Origin: Corallococcus soli
GTDB taxonomy: Bacteria > Myxococcota > Myxococcia > Myxococcales > Myxococcaceae
NCBI RefSeq assembly: GCF_014930455.1
Contig: NZ_JAAIYO010000023.1
Location: 1-51,961, forward strand
DNA length: 51,961 nt
Reading direction: 5' to 3'
Positions 36,478 through 45,737 of the stretch are shown one piece after another. The translations under genes and the position numbers were made by a program. Each line of letters opens with the position of its first letter. Positions within the stretch are counted from its first letter, which is position 1. A model generated the notes under the pieces. The model did no database searches. It was not told where the DNA came from and saw only the letters and a list, made by a program, of their open reading frames with translations.

Positions 36478-38190
36478 GTGCGTCTTTTCAAAGCCATCCT
36501 CCTGCTGATGCTCGTGGTCAGCATCATCCCCACGGTGATGGTGGGCTGGTTGTCGGTGTCGCATACGCGCGAGCTGCTCATCCGCGACGCGCAGGAGCTG
36601 GCGCAGGAGCGCGTGAAGCAGCTACGGCTCAAGGCCGAGCGCTTCCTGGAGGACCCCACGGAGATGGTGGTGGGGCTGTCCAGCGTGCCGGGCGGCTTCT
36701 TCACCCTGCCGCGCGACACGCAGCGCTCGCACATCGCGGCGGTGCTCAACCAGCGCCAGGAGGTGCTGGCGCTCACGGTGTTCAGCGCGGACAAGCAGCG
36801 GCAGCCGGGCCTGCAGGCCTTCGCGGTGCACGACATGGCGCCCAGCGCGGTGGCCGAGCACGAGGAGCGCGCCCGGGCCCTGCTCAATGCGGGATTGACG
36901 GGGGTGCGCTATTCGGACGTGGTGGCGTCCCCGGGTGGCGGCGGTCCAGTGGTGACGCTGGCGTTCCCGGTGGGGGACCCGGTGCAGGGCTACATGGCGG
37001 CGGACCTGACGCTCGCGGGCCTGCGGCTGATGCTGGCGCAGGAGCGCGTGGGCAGCACGGGGTTCGCGTACCTGGCGGACCGGCACGGGCGGCTCATCAC
37101 CGGCGGCGGAGACCTGGGCGCGGTGGGCGAGGACGTGTCGAAGCGGACGCCGCTGGCGCATCTGATCAAACAGCGCGAAGGCACCCCCGACACGGAGCTG
37201 TTCCACGTGGGCAACTTCGGCGAGGGACGCGACGCGGTGGTGGCGGCGTACTCCGTGTTGCCGGAGGCGGGCTGGGCCATCGTGTCCGAGCAGCCGGTGG
37301 AGCACGCCTACCGGCAGGTGGAGACGATGGAGCGGCGCATCCTGGCGGGCCTGGGCGGCGCCATCCTGGTCGCGCTGGTGCTGGCGGCCATCTTCTCCCG
37401 CAACCTGACGCAGCCCCTGAAGACCTTCATGGCGACGTCGCTGGAGCTGGCGCGCGGCAAGTTCGGCGTGGAGGTGAACCTGCGCCAGAAGAACGAGCTG
37501 GGGGAGCTGGCCCAGACGTTCAACTACATGAGCAAGCAGTTGCTCGCGTACGACATGGAGACGCGCGGCCTCTACGAGAGCCTGGAGAAGGGCTACCTGG
37601 AGACCATCGTCGCGCTGGCCAACTCCATCGACTCCAAGGACGCGTACACGCGCGGCCACAGCCAGCGGGTGGGCGACGTGGCGGTGGAGATCGGCAGGGA
37701 GCTGAAGCTCACCGAGCGTGAGCTGCGGCAGCTGCAGTACGGCGGCATCCTCCACGACATCGGTAAGATTGGCATCGTGGAGAGCATCCTCACCAAGCAG
37801 TCTCGGCTGACGGATCAGGAGATGGCCACGATGCGCGAGCACCCCGCCATCGGTGACGCCATCATCGGGCCGGTGACGTTCCTGGGGCCGGTGCGCGCGT
37901 GCGTGCGCCACCACCACGAGCGCTGGGACGGCACGGGCTACCCGGACAAGCTCAAGGGGGAGTCCATCCCGCTGCTGGCGCGCATCGTCGCGTGCGCGGA
38001 CACCTTCGATGCGTGCACCTCCACGCGCCCCTACCAGAAGGCCATGCCGCTGGAGAAGGCGATGGAGATCCTGGACAACCTGAGCGGCGCGCAATTGGAC
38101 CCGAAGGTGGTGCTGGCCCTGCGCGCGGTGCTCGCTCAGCGAGGCGTGCGGCTGGAAGGCCACCGGCAGCCCGTCAAGCTGGCGTCCTGA
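36478..38190 (+). CDS. Membrane sensor with HAMP and HD-GYP phosphodiesterase domain
   Basis: 570 residues. Start GTG 36478 (GTG CGT CTT) has GGAGCGACC upstream. Two membrane helices (about 5-25 and 285-305) enclose a periplasmic Cache-like sensor region; HAMP follows, then HD-GYP (about 375-560). The metal-binding HD pair is in LHDIGKIG (about 424) and the second signature HHERWDGTGYP near 478, so the enzyme should hydrolyse cyclic di-GMP. It is the third gene of the FecR operon, suggesting that envelope status is coupled to c-di-GMP level. Confidence 0.93.
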   Translation: MRLFKAILLLMLVVSIIPTVMVGWLSVSHTRELLIRDAQELAQERVKQLRLKAERFLEDPTEMVVGLSSVPGGFFTLPRDTQRSHIAAVLNQRQEVLALTVFSADKQRQPGLQAFAVHDMAPSAVAEHEERARALLNAGLTGVRYSDVVASPGGGGPVVTLAFPVGDPVQGYMAADLTLAGLRLMLAQERVGSTGFAYLADRHGRLITGGGDLGAVGEDVSKRTPLAHLIKQREGTPDTELFHVGNFGEGRDAVVAAYSVLPEAGWAIVSEQPVEHAYRQVETMERRILAGLGGAILVALVLAAIFSRNLTQPLKTFMATSLELARGKFGVEVNLRQKNELGELAQTFNYMSKQLLAYDMETRGLYESLEKGYLETIVALANSIDSKDAYTRGHSQRVGDVAVEIGRELKLTERELRQLQYGGILHDIGKIGIVESILTKQSRLTDQEMATMREHPAIGDAIIGPVTFLGPVRACVRHHHERWDGTGYPDKLKGESIPLLARIVACADTFDACTSTRPYQKAMPLEKAMEILDNLSGAQLDPKVVLALRAVLAQRGVRLEGHRQPVKLAS

Positions 38191-38297
38191 GCGCCCCCGC
38201 GCCCGCGTCCTTCGCCGGGCGCGCGCGGCAGGTCCCCCACCCCGCCAGAAGGATGGTAGGGAGGGACTTCCTGCCCAAGACTCTGGAAGGTGGATCG

Positions 38298-38639
38298 GTG
38301 AGCAACTTCTGGGACCGCATCAAGCCCGCGGCCAAGCCCCTCAGCGCGACGGACGCCCGGCTGTCCGTGGACGGAGAATCGCTGACGCTCACGTGGGATG
38401 ACGGCGTGACGACGAGCGCCACCGCGCAGGTGCTGCGCCAGCAGTGCCCGTGCGCCGCGTGCGTGGACGAGTGGACGGCGAAGCGGACGCTGGACCCCGC
38501 GCAGGTGCCCGCGAACCTGCGCGTGTTGCAGATGCAGCCGGTGGGCAACTACGCGCTCGCGTTCGTCTTCAGCGACCAGCACAACACGGGCATCTATCCG
38601 TGGAAGCACCTGCGCGACATCACCCAGTCCCAGGGCTGA
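38298..38639 (+). CDS. DUF971 protein with Cys cluster
   Basis: 113 residues from GTG 38298, preceded by a good GGAAGGTGGA site; an ATG at 38253 in the same frame is an alternative. The DUF971 domain is clear (LTLTWDDGVTTSATAQVLRQ, CPCAACVDEWT, VQPVGNYALAFVFSD-like stretch, GIYPWKHLRDI). The CxxxxC-type cluster may bind metal or Fe-S; related proteins are linked to Fe-S carrier (Mrp/ApbC) systems. It ends 26 bases before the kinase start. Confidence 0.85.
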   Translation: MSNFWDRIKPAAKPLSATDARLSVDGESLTLTWDDGVTTSATAQVLRQQCPCAACVDEWTAKRTLDPAQVPANLRVLQMQPVGNYALAFVFSDQHNTGIYPWKHLRDITQSQG

Positions 38640-38665
38640 AGCCCCAACACCTTTCGGAGCACTTC

Positions 38666-40636
38666 GTGACTTCGCGCTATCGGCTGCTGCAACCGCTGGC
38701 CACGGGTGGCATGGCGGAGCTTTTCCTGGGGGTGGCGAAGGGCGCGGAGGGCTTCGAGCGCACCGTGGCCATCAAACGCGTGCTGCCGCACCTGGCGCGC
38801 GAGCCGGGCATCGCGAGCATGTTCGTCGCGGAGGCGCGGCTGGCCATGCTGCTGCAGCACCAGAACATCGTCACCGTGCACGACGTGGGCGAGGGCTCCG
38901 AGGGACTCTTCCTGGTGATGGAGCTGGTGGACGGCTGGGACCTGGGCGCGCTCCTGCGGGCGGTGAACCGGCAGGGGCTGCGCTTTCCGCCACACCTGGC
39001 CGTGTTCATCGCGAGCCAGGCCCAGGCGGGCCTGCTCCATGCGTACCGGCGCCAGCATGACGGGCAGCCGGTGATGACCGCGCACCGGGACGTGTCCCCG
39101 TCCAACCTGCTGGTGTCGCGCGAAGGGGAGGTGAAGGTCACCGACTTCGGCATCGCGCGGATGGAAGGCATCTCGCGCACCGAACCGGGGGCCTTCAAGG
39201 GCAAGGTGCCCTACGCAGCGCCGGAGGTGTTGAAGGGCGCGCCCGCCACGGCGCGCAGCGACCAGTTCTCGCTGGGCATCATCCTGTCGGAGCTGCTCGC
39301 CGGACAGCACCCGTTCGGCCCCTCCGCGGAGCCGGTGGCGGTGGCGTACTCCATCCTCAACCGGGCGCCCGCGTCGCTGCCGGACGTGCCGGCGTCGCTG
39401 GCCACGCTGGTGCTGCGCATGCTGTCGCGCGACCCGGAGAGCCGCTTCCCGGAGCCGGAGGACGTGTCCGAGGCGCTCGCGCGGTGGCTCGCGCAGGCGG
39501 GCGAGCCCGCGTCGTCGCACGCCCTGGCCTCGTTCCTGCGCGGCGTGCGGCTGCCTCCTTCCGTGGGAGAGGTGGCCCGGGCCGCGGCCCTGGAGGGTGG
39601 CGACATGAAGGGCGCGGCCGTGTCGTTCGTGACGTCCGCCGGGCCTCGCGAGGGTGCGCAGGCGCCCTCCGCGTCGTTCGTGGACTCCGCCGCCGGGCTT
39701 CGGGGCGGCGGGGCCCCGAGGGCCGGCACGGGGACGTCGCCCTTCGGTTCAGGCATGCCGCTGTGGAAGGCGGGTACGGCGGCCGTGCCCGTGGGTCGTG
39801 ACGAAGAAGAGCCGTGGAACCCGAGCCCCGGCGGCCTGGCGCTGTCCGCCTCGGGCGAGGTGATCCACGCCTGCGCGCTGTGCGGCGCCGCCCTGGCTTC
39901 GCCAACCGCCCCCTGTGAAGCGTGCACGCAGGGGCCGGCGTCCGCGCCCTGGAGCTCCGCCGCCGACACCGCCACCGCCATGGGAGTTCCTGGCGCGCAC
40001 GGACGTCCGACACCGGGTGCCGTGCGCCAGGGGGCTCCCGGAGCCGTGGCGTCGGGGGGACGCGCCTTGCCCGGTGGGCCCCGGGGCTCCGCTTCGGGCG
40101 GGGGCGCCCTCGCGTCAGGCGCGGCGCACACGAACAGCGAGGAGCGGGTCCAGCAGTCGCTCGCGGACTTCGACGATGCCGGGCACAGCAGCCGCCCCAG
40201 CATCCAGCAGGCCGGCGCGGGCGACCTGGAGCTGGAGGAGCGCGCCCCCCGTCCGGAGGGCACGTCATGGGAGCTGGAGCCGCCCGTCCCAGCCTCTCCG
40301 CGCAGGCGTGGACGTTGGGGACGGACGGTGGCGCTGTTCGGGGTCACCGCGGTGCTCGCGGGCAGCGTGATGTTCCTGTGGCCGCGCTACGAAGCCCAGA
40401 TCATGGAGAAGCTCAAGAGCCTCCAGCCACCTCCTCCGCTGTCCATCCGCAGCGAGCCCCCCGGGGCGCAGGTGACGGTGGACGGCGTGGAGGTGGGCGT
40501 GACGCCCCTGGTGATGGACAACGTCTACCCGCCCCGCTCCGTCCCCGTGCAGATCAAGCTGCGAGGGCACCGCATGTGGACGGGCTCGTTCATGGGCGGC
40601 AAGAAGGCGGACCTGGACGCCCAGTTGCGGCGCTGA
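38666..40636 (+). CDS. Ser/Thr protein kinase with zinc-ribbon-like motif, TM helix and PEGA domain
   Basis: 656 residues from GTG 38666 (GGAG upstream). Kinase domain (about 1-285) with LATGGMAELFLG, VAIKRV, the intact catalytic loop HRDVSPSNLLVS (about 139-150), DFGIARM and APEVLKG. A long Pro/Ala/Gly linker follows, with a Cys cluster CALCGAALASPTAPCEAC. One membrane helix (about 552-572) precedes a C-terminal PEGA domain (RSEPPGAQVTVDGVEVGVTP) facing the periplasm. This is a typical myxobacterial receptor-like kinase. Confidence 0.93.
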   Translation: MTSRYRLLQPLATGGMAELFLGVAKGAEGFERTVAIKRVLPHLAREPGIASMFVAEARLAMLLQHQNIVTVHDVGEGSEGLFLVMELVDGWDLGALLRAVNRQGLRFPPHLAVFIASQAQAGLLHAYRRQHDGQPVMTAHRDVSPSNLLVSREGEVKVTDFGIARMEGISRTEPGAFKGKVPYAAPEVLKGAPATARSDQFSLGIILSELLAGQHPFGPSAEPVAVAYSILNRAPASLPDVPASLATLVLRMLSRDPESRFPEPEDVSEALARWLAQAGEPASSHALASFLRGVRLPPSVGEVARAAALEGGDMKGAAVSFVTSAGPREGAQAPSASFVDSAAGLRGGGAPRAGTGTSPFGSGMPLWKAGTAAVPVGRDEEEPWNPSPGGLALSASGEVIHACALCGAALASPTAPCEACTQGPASAPWSSAADTATAMGVPGAHGRPTPGAVRQGAPGAVASGGRALPGGPRGSASGGGALASGAAHTNSEERVQQSLADFDDAGHSSRPSIQQAGAGDLELEERAPRPEGTSWELEPPVPASPRRRGRWGRTVALFGVTAVLAGSVMFLWPRYEAQIMEKLKSLQPPPPLSIRSEPPGAQVTVDGVEVGVTPLVMDNVYPPRSVPVQIKLRGHRMWTGSFMGGKKADLDAQLRR

Positions 40637-40653
40637 GGTCCACCGTACCGCCC

Positions 40654-40673
40654 CCGGCCCCCTGAGGGGCCGG
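40654..40673. terminator. Bidirectional hairpin between the kinase gene and sspB
   Basis: CCGGCCCC CTGA GGGGCCGG is a perfect 8-bp inverted repeat between two convergent genes, close to both stops (40636 and 40676). It lacks a T-tract but its placement fits two-way termination. Confidence 0.5.
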
Positions 40674-40675
40674 CC

Positions 40676-41236
40676 CTACTTCACCAGCCGCAGGTGACCG
40701 CGGCGCGGGGGCTGTGGCTCCTCGGGCGGGCCACCCTCGGGCGCAGGTGCGGGCGCGGGCACGGCCGCGACCTCCGGGCGCGTCTCCGGCTCGTCGGAGT
40801 GGTCGCTCTGCACTTCGCGCAGGAAGGCGCGGGGGCGCTCCGCGGCGACGGGCATGGGCACCGGAACAGGCTGCGGCGGACGCACGACGGAGGCGGACGC
40901 CACCGGGGGCTGCTGGAGCAGCTCTGGCGGCATCTCCTCCGGGTACATCCAGAACTCCTTCGTCACGTGGCTGGCGATGGCGAACAGCGCCGACCAGGGC
41001 ACCGCCACCGTGAAGCGCGAACCAGAGAAGCTCAGCGTGGAGCGCACGCCCCACTCGCCCACCGTGAGGTCGGGCGGCTCGAAGCGGTAGGAGAGGTTGA
41101 GGCGCAGGTGCGCTTCGCCTCGGAGGCTGGCGGGGACGAGCACGCCGGGGCGGCGCGCGTCCAGGTGGATCATCACCATCCCCTGATCCAGCGCGGCCAG
41201 CAGCCGCTCCTTCTTGTCGGAAACCTTCTTGTCCAT
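40676..41236 (-). CDS. sspB: ClpXP adaptor SspB (stringent starvation protein B family)
   Basis: 186 residues. The N-terminal 110 residues have the SspB fold pattern (VLVPASLRGEAHLRLNLSY, DLTVGEWGVRSTLSFSG, FTVAVPWSALFAI), which grips the tmRNA tag. A Pro-rich flexible tail ends in RRGHLRLVK, closely matching the ClpX-docking end of E. coli SspB (..LRVVK). It should deliver tagged proteins to ClpXP. It lies 35 bases after smpB, so tag factor and adaptor are co-transcribed. Confidence 0.88.
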   Translation of the reverse strand: MDKKVSDKKERLLAALDQGMVMIHLDARRPGVLVPASLRGEAHLRLNLSYRFEPPDLTVGEWGVRSTLSFSGSRFTVAVPWSALFAIASHVTKEFWMYPEEMPPELLQQPPVASASVVRPPQPVPVPMPVAAERPRAFLREVQSDHSDEPETRPEVAAVPAPAPAPEGGPPEEPQPPRRGHLRLVK

Positions 41237-41271
41237 TCCAGCCTGTCAGCGGGGAAATTCGGGCGCGCCCA

Positions 41272-41754
41272 TCAACGACGGCGCACTTCCCGGTCCATCT
41301 CCCGCTTCGTCTCCCGTTCCTTGATGTCGTGACGGCGATCTTCGTGCGTCTTGCCGCGGCACAGGGCCAGTTCCACCTTGGCCCGTCCCTTCCTGAAGTA
41401 CAGCACGAGCGGGATGATGGAGTAACCGCGCTCGCGGACCTTCGCCGTCCAGCGGTCGATTTCCGTCCGGTGCATCAGCAGCTTCCGGCCCCGGGTGGGG
41501 AGGTGGTCGAACACGCTCGCCGCCTTGTAGGAGCCGATGTGCGCATTGAGCAAGAACAGCTCCGTGCCCTTCTGCAGCGCATAGGCGTCCGACAGGTTGG
41601 CGATTCCATCCCGCAAAGACTTCACCTCGCTCCCGGTGAGCGACAACCCCGCTTCGATCGTGTCGTCCACCGTGTAGTCGAAGCGCGCACGCCGGTTCTC
41701 GGCAATGACCTTCACCCCCGGCTCCGCACCCACACCCTTCGACTTTCCGGCCAT
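41272..41754 (-). CDS. smpB: SsrA-binding protein SmpB
   Basis: 160 residues, the usual size. It carries tmRNA to stalled ribosomes. The motifs VIAENRRARFDYTVDDTIEAGLSL, GSEVKSLRDG, LFLLNAHIGSY, RGRKLLMHRTEI and VELALCRGKTHEDRR are diagnostic, and the basic C-terminal tail (KRETKREMDREVRRR) that enters the mRNA channel is present. It follows panC by 17 bases. Confidence 0.98.
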   Translation of the reverse strand: MAGKSKGVGAEPGVKVIAENRRARFDYTVDDTIEAGLSLTGSEVKSLRDGIANLSDAYALQKGTELFLLNAHIGSYKAASVFDHLPTRGRKLLMHRTEIDRWTAKVRERGYSIIPLVLYFRKGRAKVELALCRGKTHEDRRHDIKERETKREMDREVRRR

Positions 41755-41771
41755 AACGTGTCCCGAGTCTC

Positions 41772-42626
41772 CTAACCGTCCAGGGGCATGTTGTCGATGA
41801 GCCGTGTGGCGCCACAGAAGGCCGCCACCAGCACGCGCGCCGTCTGGCCCGGCGCCACCGTCCCGAGGGGCGAGAGCGTCTCCGCGTCCCGCACCTCCAC
41901 ATAGTCCTCGCGCAGGTCCGCCGCCTTCAGCTCGCGCCGGACGGCGTCCACCAGCACGCCCGTGTCCCGCGTCCCGGAGGACAGCAGGGCCTGGGCCGCT
42001 CGCACGCCCTTCGACAGGGCGAGCGCCCGCTGCCGCTCGTCGGCGGACAGGTAGGCATTGCGGCTGCTCATCGCCAGCCCGTCCGCTTCGCGCACCGTGG
42101 GCATGCCCACGATGTCCGCCCCCAGGTGCAGGTCGCGGTTGAGCGTCCGGATGACCTGGAGCTGCTGGTAGTCCTTCTCCCCGAACAGCGCCACCTTCGG
42201 CCGGAACAGCGCCAGCAGCTGCGTGACGATGGTGGCGACGCCCCGGAAGTGTCCGGGACGCCGCTCGCCGCACAGCCCCTGGCTGACGTCGGTGACGTCC
42301 ACGTAGGTCTGGTAGCCGGGCGGGTACATCACGCTCGGCTCGGGCGCGAACACGGCCTCCACGCCCGCGCTCGCGCACCGGCCCAGGTCCCCTTCGAAGT
42401 CGCGCGGGTAGCGCGCCAGGTCCTCGCGGGGACCGAACTGCGTGGGGTTCACGAAGATGGAGGCAGCCACCACGTCCGCGCGCCGGCCGCCCTCCCTCAT
42501 GAGCGAGACGTGGCCCTCATGGAGGAAGCCCATGGTGGGCACGAGCGCCAGGCGGCGGCCCTCCTGCTGGAGGGTCTCCACCCAGGCCTTCACCTCCGGC
42601 ACGGTGCGCAGGACGCGAGGGGCCAT
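41772..42626 (-). CDS. panC: Pantothenate synthetase (pantoate--beta-alanine ligase)
   Basis: 284 residues. It joins pantoate and beta-alanine with ATP to make pantothenate. The nucleotidyltransferase motif TMGFLHEGHVSLM and the signatures VNPTQFGPREDLARYPR and FGEKDYQQLQVI are present, with the late MSSRNAYLS. It begins two bases after the panB stop, confirming an operon. Confidence 0.98.
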   Translation of the reverse strand: MAPRVLRTVPEVKAWVETLQQEGRRLALVPTMGFLHEGHVSLMREGGRRADVVAASIFVNPTQFGPREDLARYPRDFEGDLGRCASAGVEAVFAPEPSVMYPPGYQTYVDVTDVSQGLCGERRPGHFRGVATIVTQLLALFRPKVALFGEKDYQQLQVIRTLNRDLHLGADIVGMPTVREADGLAMSSRNAYLSADERQRALALSKGVRAAQALLSSGTRDTGVLVDAVRRELKAADLREDYVEVRDAETLSPLGTVAPGQTARVLVAAFCGATRLIDNMPLDG

Positions 42627-42628
42627 GG

Positions 42629-43540
42629 CTAGACCGGGGCCCCGTAGATGGCGCCGACCTTCTCCACGCCCTCGGCGGGCGCATCCACCACTCCGGGGCC
42701 CACGGGCGTCGCGGCCACGAGGCGGACGTTCTTGTTCGCCTTGAAGCTGTGGTCCTCGTCGGGGAACGTGCCCGCGCGGACCTCCGCGAAGTACGTGTTC
42801 GCCGCTTCCGTGATGTTGCCGTGCAGGTTGGCGAAGCGCTTGACGAACTTCGGCTTGAAGTCCGGGTTCATGCCCAGCAGGTCGTAGCAGACCAGCACCT
42901 GGCCATCACAGTGCTTGCCCGCGCCAATGCCGATGGTTGGAATCTTCAGGCTCTGGGTGATGGTGCGCGCCAGCTCCAGCGGCACGCCCTCCAGCACCAG
43001 CGCGTACGCCCCGGCCTCTTCCAGCGCCAGCGCGTCATCCAGCATGCGGCGCGCGGCGTCCTCGTCGCGGCCCTGCACCACGTAGCCGCCCATCTTGTGC
43101 ACCGACTGCGGCGTCAGCCCCAGGTGGCCCATGACGGGGATGCTGGCGCGCACGATGGCGCGCACGGTGTCGGCGAACTCCGCGCCGCCCTCCAGCTTCA
43201 CGCTGCCCACGTTGCCTTCGGCCACGAGCCTGCCGGCGTTGCGCACCGCCTCCTGCGGCGACACCTGGTAGCTCATGAACGGCAGGTCGCCCACGACGTG
43301 CGCCCGCTTCGCGCCCCGGCTCACCGCGGCCGAGTGGTAGACCATCTGGTCCATCGTCACCGGGAGCGTGGAGTCCTGCCCCTGGATGACCATGCCCAGC
43401 GAGTCACCGACCAGGAGGACGTCCGCCCCACCCTCGTCGAGGATGCGCGCGAACGTCGCGTCGTAGGCGGTGACCATGCAGATCTTCTGACCGGACTGCT
43501 TCAGGCGCTTCAGCGTGTGGATGGTGACCTTGTCCTTCAC
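42629..43540 (-). CDS. panB: 3-methyl-2-oxobutanoate hydroxymethyltransferase
   Basis: 303 residues. It transfers a hydroxymethyl group to alpha-ketoisovalerate, the first committed step to pantothenate and CoA. Signatures: [52 protein letters not shown] and [14 protein letters not shown]. The start is GTG 43538-43540 preceded by a strong AGGAGGTG site. Confidence 0.98.
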   Translation of the reverse strand: MKDKVTIHTLKRLKQSGQKICMVTAYDATFARILDEGGADVLLVGDSLGMVIQGQDSTLPVTMDQMVYHSAAVSRGAKRAHVVGDLPFMSYQVSPQEAVRNAGRLVAEGNVGSVKLEGGAEFADTVRAIVRASIPVMGHLGLTPQSVHKMGGYVVQGRDEDAARRMLDDALALEEAGAYALVLEGVPLELARTITQSLKIPTIGIGAGKHCDGQVLVCYDLLGMNPDFKPKFVKRFANLHGNITEAANTYFAEVRAGTFPDEDHSFKANKNVRLVAATPVGPGVVDAPAEGVEKVGAIYGAPV

Positions 43541-43708
43541 GGTTCACCTCCTGTGGAGACGGGTGGGACAGCCTCGTGGAGCGTCAGGCCCCTCGCCGTC
43601 CCCAGGGGGATCGCCGGAGGCCAGGGTTCCACGAAGGTGCACTCTAACGCCCCCCGGGCCTCCGTGGGGGATCACCGCACGATGAACCGCCCGGGCAGGC
43701 GGGCGGCG

Positions 43709-44353
43709 TCAGGGCCGCCGGGACGCCTTGGGCACGTAGTGCTGAACGCCGGGCTTCGCCGTCTGGATGGCGTGCATCAGCTCCTCGCGGTCGCCTTCGT
43801 TGTGCACGAAGTCGATCTCCGAGGTGTTCACGATGAGCAGCGGCGTGTCCGTGTAGTGGGAGAAGAAGTCGTTGTAGGCGTGCGTGAGCGACTCCAGGTA
43901 GCCCGCGTCGAACTTCCGCTCGAACTCACGGCCGCGCTTCCTGATGCGGTGCAGGAGCACGTCCAGCTGCGCCTGGAGGTAGATGACCAGGTCGGGCCGG
44001 GTGACGCGGGGCCCCAGCGCCTCGAAGACGCGGTCGTAGAGGGCCAGCTCGTCCGACGCCAGCGTGAGGTTGGCGAAGATGCGGTCCTTGGCGAACAGGT
44101 AGTCGCTGACCGTGACGGAGCGGAACAGGTCCTGCTGGAACAGCTCCTGCTGCTGGCGGAAGCGCGACAGCAGGAAGAACACCTGCGTCTGGAACGCGAA
44201 CTTCTGCCGGTCCGCGTAGAAGCTGGAGAGGAAGGGGTTCTCCTCCACCACTTCGAGGATGCGGCGGCTGCCCAGGCGCTCCGTGAGGAGGTTGGCGAGG
44301 CTCGTCTTGCCCACGCCGATGGGCCCTTCGACGACGATGTAGCGGTGGTCCAT
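43709..44353 (-). CDS. Deoxynucleoside kinase (dGK/dCK family)
   Basis: 214 residues from ATG 44351-44353. It phosphorylates deoxynucleosides for salvage. The P-loop GPIGVGKTSL is at about 10-19; ENPFLSSFYAD, FAFQTQVFFLLSRFRQQ and SDYLFAKDRIFA match the dNK family. Substrate choice (dA, dG, dC) cannot be told from sequence. It lies 168 bases before panB with no obvious terminator between. Confidence 0.92.
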   Translation of the reverse strand: MDHRYIVVEGPIGVGKTSLANLLTERLGSRRILEVVEENPFLSSFYADRQKFAFQTQVFFLLSRFRQQQELFQQDLFRSVTVSDYLFAKDRIFANLTLASDELALYDRVFEALGPRVTRPDLVIYLQAQLDVLLHRIRKRGREFERKFDAGYLESLTHAYNDFFSHYTDTPLLIVNTSEIDFVHNEGDREELMHAIQTAKPGVQHYVPKASRRP

Positions 44354-44534
44354 CGGCCCGAGGCCTCCGCCCCCGGTGACAACGCATGCGGCGCATGCGC
44401 GCGGGGGGCGGATAACACAACCATGCCCCCGCGCATCCGGCAATTTTCGCCGGCCCATCCCGGCCTTGCACTGCCCCCGGGCCATCCCCTACGGTGCCCG
44501 CCAACACGCACGGACAACGGGAGTGGTCGGCCAG

Positions 44535-44825
44535 ATGCGCGGCAGGCAGCGGGTGAAGACGGCGGTGGTGGAACTGGAGGCGCACGAGGAAGCCGCGCCC
44601 GCACAGCGTCCGGCCACGGCCCCGCCCGCACCTCCGGTGGACGTGGATCCACTCTATGGCGTGGCCCTGCTCAAGACGGCCTTCGAATTGAAGCGCCGCC
44701 CGGACGGCTCCGTGGACGAGGTGCTCAGCGCGGTGCTCGCGCGCCTGCGCATCGACGAGGGCGAGTTCCGCGCCTTCCTCGCCCAGCAGGGTGGGCTCCT
44801 GGCCGCGCTGGGCCAGAAGCACTGA
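44535..44825 (+). CDS. Small protein of unknown function
   Basis: 96 residues from ATG 44535 (GGGAG about ten bases upstream; a GTG four codons earlier is possible). An Ala/Pro/Glu-rich start precedes a helical C-terminal half with DPLYGVALLKTAFELKRR and RIDEGEFRAFLAQQGG. I recognise no domain. It converges on ksgA with only four bases between stops, and diverges from the dNK gene. Confidence 0.65.
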   Translation: MRGRQRVKTAVVELEAHEEAAPAQRPATAPPAPPVDVDPLYGVALLKTAFELKRRPDGSVDEVLSAVLARLRIDEGEFRAFLAQQGGLLAALGQKH

Positions 44826-44829
44826 ACCG

Positions 44830-45720
44830 CTAGTCCGCGTCCGCTCCGGAGTCCGTGTCGGCCTCGGGCGCGTCCGGAGGCGGAGGCGCCATCGCGGTGA
44901 CGGGGCCCAATGCGCGCTCGATGGCGGCGAACTCCGCGGGCGACAGCGTCTCCGCGCGGCGGCCCGGGTCGATGCCCGCCGTCTGGAGCGCGGCGAGCAT
45001 CGCCTCCGGCGTCGCGAGCCCCTTGTCGGACTTGAGCGAGTTGATCAGCGTCTTGCGGCGCTGCGCGAAGCCGGCCTTCACCAGCCGGGTGAAGCGGGCC
45101 TCGTCCACGAGCGGCGCGCGGGGCTTGGACAGCCGCGTGAGGCGCAGCACCGCGGAGTCCACCTTCGGGGGCGGATGGAAGCGCCACGCCTCCAGCGTGA
45201 GCACCTGCTCGATGTCGAAGTGCAGGCCGAGCAGCACCGTGAGCAGGCCGTAGTCGCGGTTGCCGGGCTCGGCGGCCAGGCGCACCACGACCTCCTTCTG
45301 GAGGGTGAAGACGGCGCGCGACAGGTGGGCGCGCTGCGCGAGCACCTGGAAGAGGATGGGGCTGGTGAGGTGGTACGGCAGGTTGCCCACCAGGGCGACC
45401 TCCGGCGCGCCGGCCACCTGGGCGAAGTCCACCGTGGCGGCGTTGCCGGACACCACGCGCACGCCGGGGATGGCCTCCTTCTCCAGCACGGCCACCATGT
45501 CGCGGTCGCGCTCCACGGCCGTCACCTGCGCGCCGGTGGCGGCGAGGAAGCGCGTGAGGTGGCCCAGGCCCGGGCCCAGCTCCACCACGGGCTCACCGGG
45601 GCGCAGCTCCAGCGCGTCCGCGATGGACTGGAGCGCGTCCGCGTCTCCGAGGAAGTTCTGGCCCCAGCTGTGCTTGGCGCGCAGGCCGTGGCGCTTGAGG
45701 ATTTCGCGCGGCGATTCCAC
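44830..45720 (-). CDS. rsmA: 16S rRNA dimethyladenosine transferase
   Basis: 296 residues (also called KsgA). It dimethylates two adjacent adenosines in helix 45 of 16S rRNA. SAM motifs: KHSWGQNFLGD, VELGPGLGHLTRF (I), and the NLPYHLTSPILF active-site motif (IV). The C-terminal domain ends with QRRKTLINSL and an acidic Asp/Ala tail that is longer than usual. It follows tsaD by 17 bases. Confidence 0.97.
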   Translation of the reverse strand: MESPREILKRHGLRAKHSWGQNFLGDADALQSIADALELRPGEPVVELGPGLGHLTRFLAATGAQVTAVERDRDMVAVLEKEAIPGVRVVSGNAATVDFAQVAGAPEVALVGNLPYHLTSPILFQVLAQRAHLSRAVFTLQKEVVVRLAAEPGNRDYGLLTVLLGLHFDIEQVLTLEAWRFHPPPKVDSAVLRLTRLSKPRAPLVDEARFTRLVKAGFAQRRKTLINSLKSDKGLATPEAMLAALQTAGIDPGRRAETLSPAEFAAIERALGPVTAMAPPPPDAPEADTDSGADAD

Positions 45721-45737
45721 TTGGGGGATTCCCTTCC

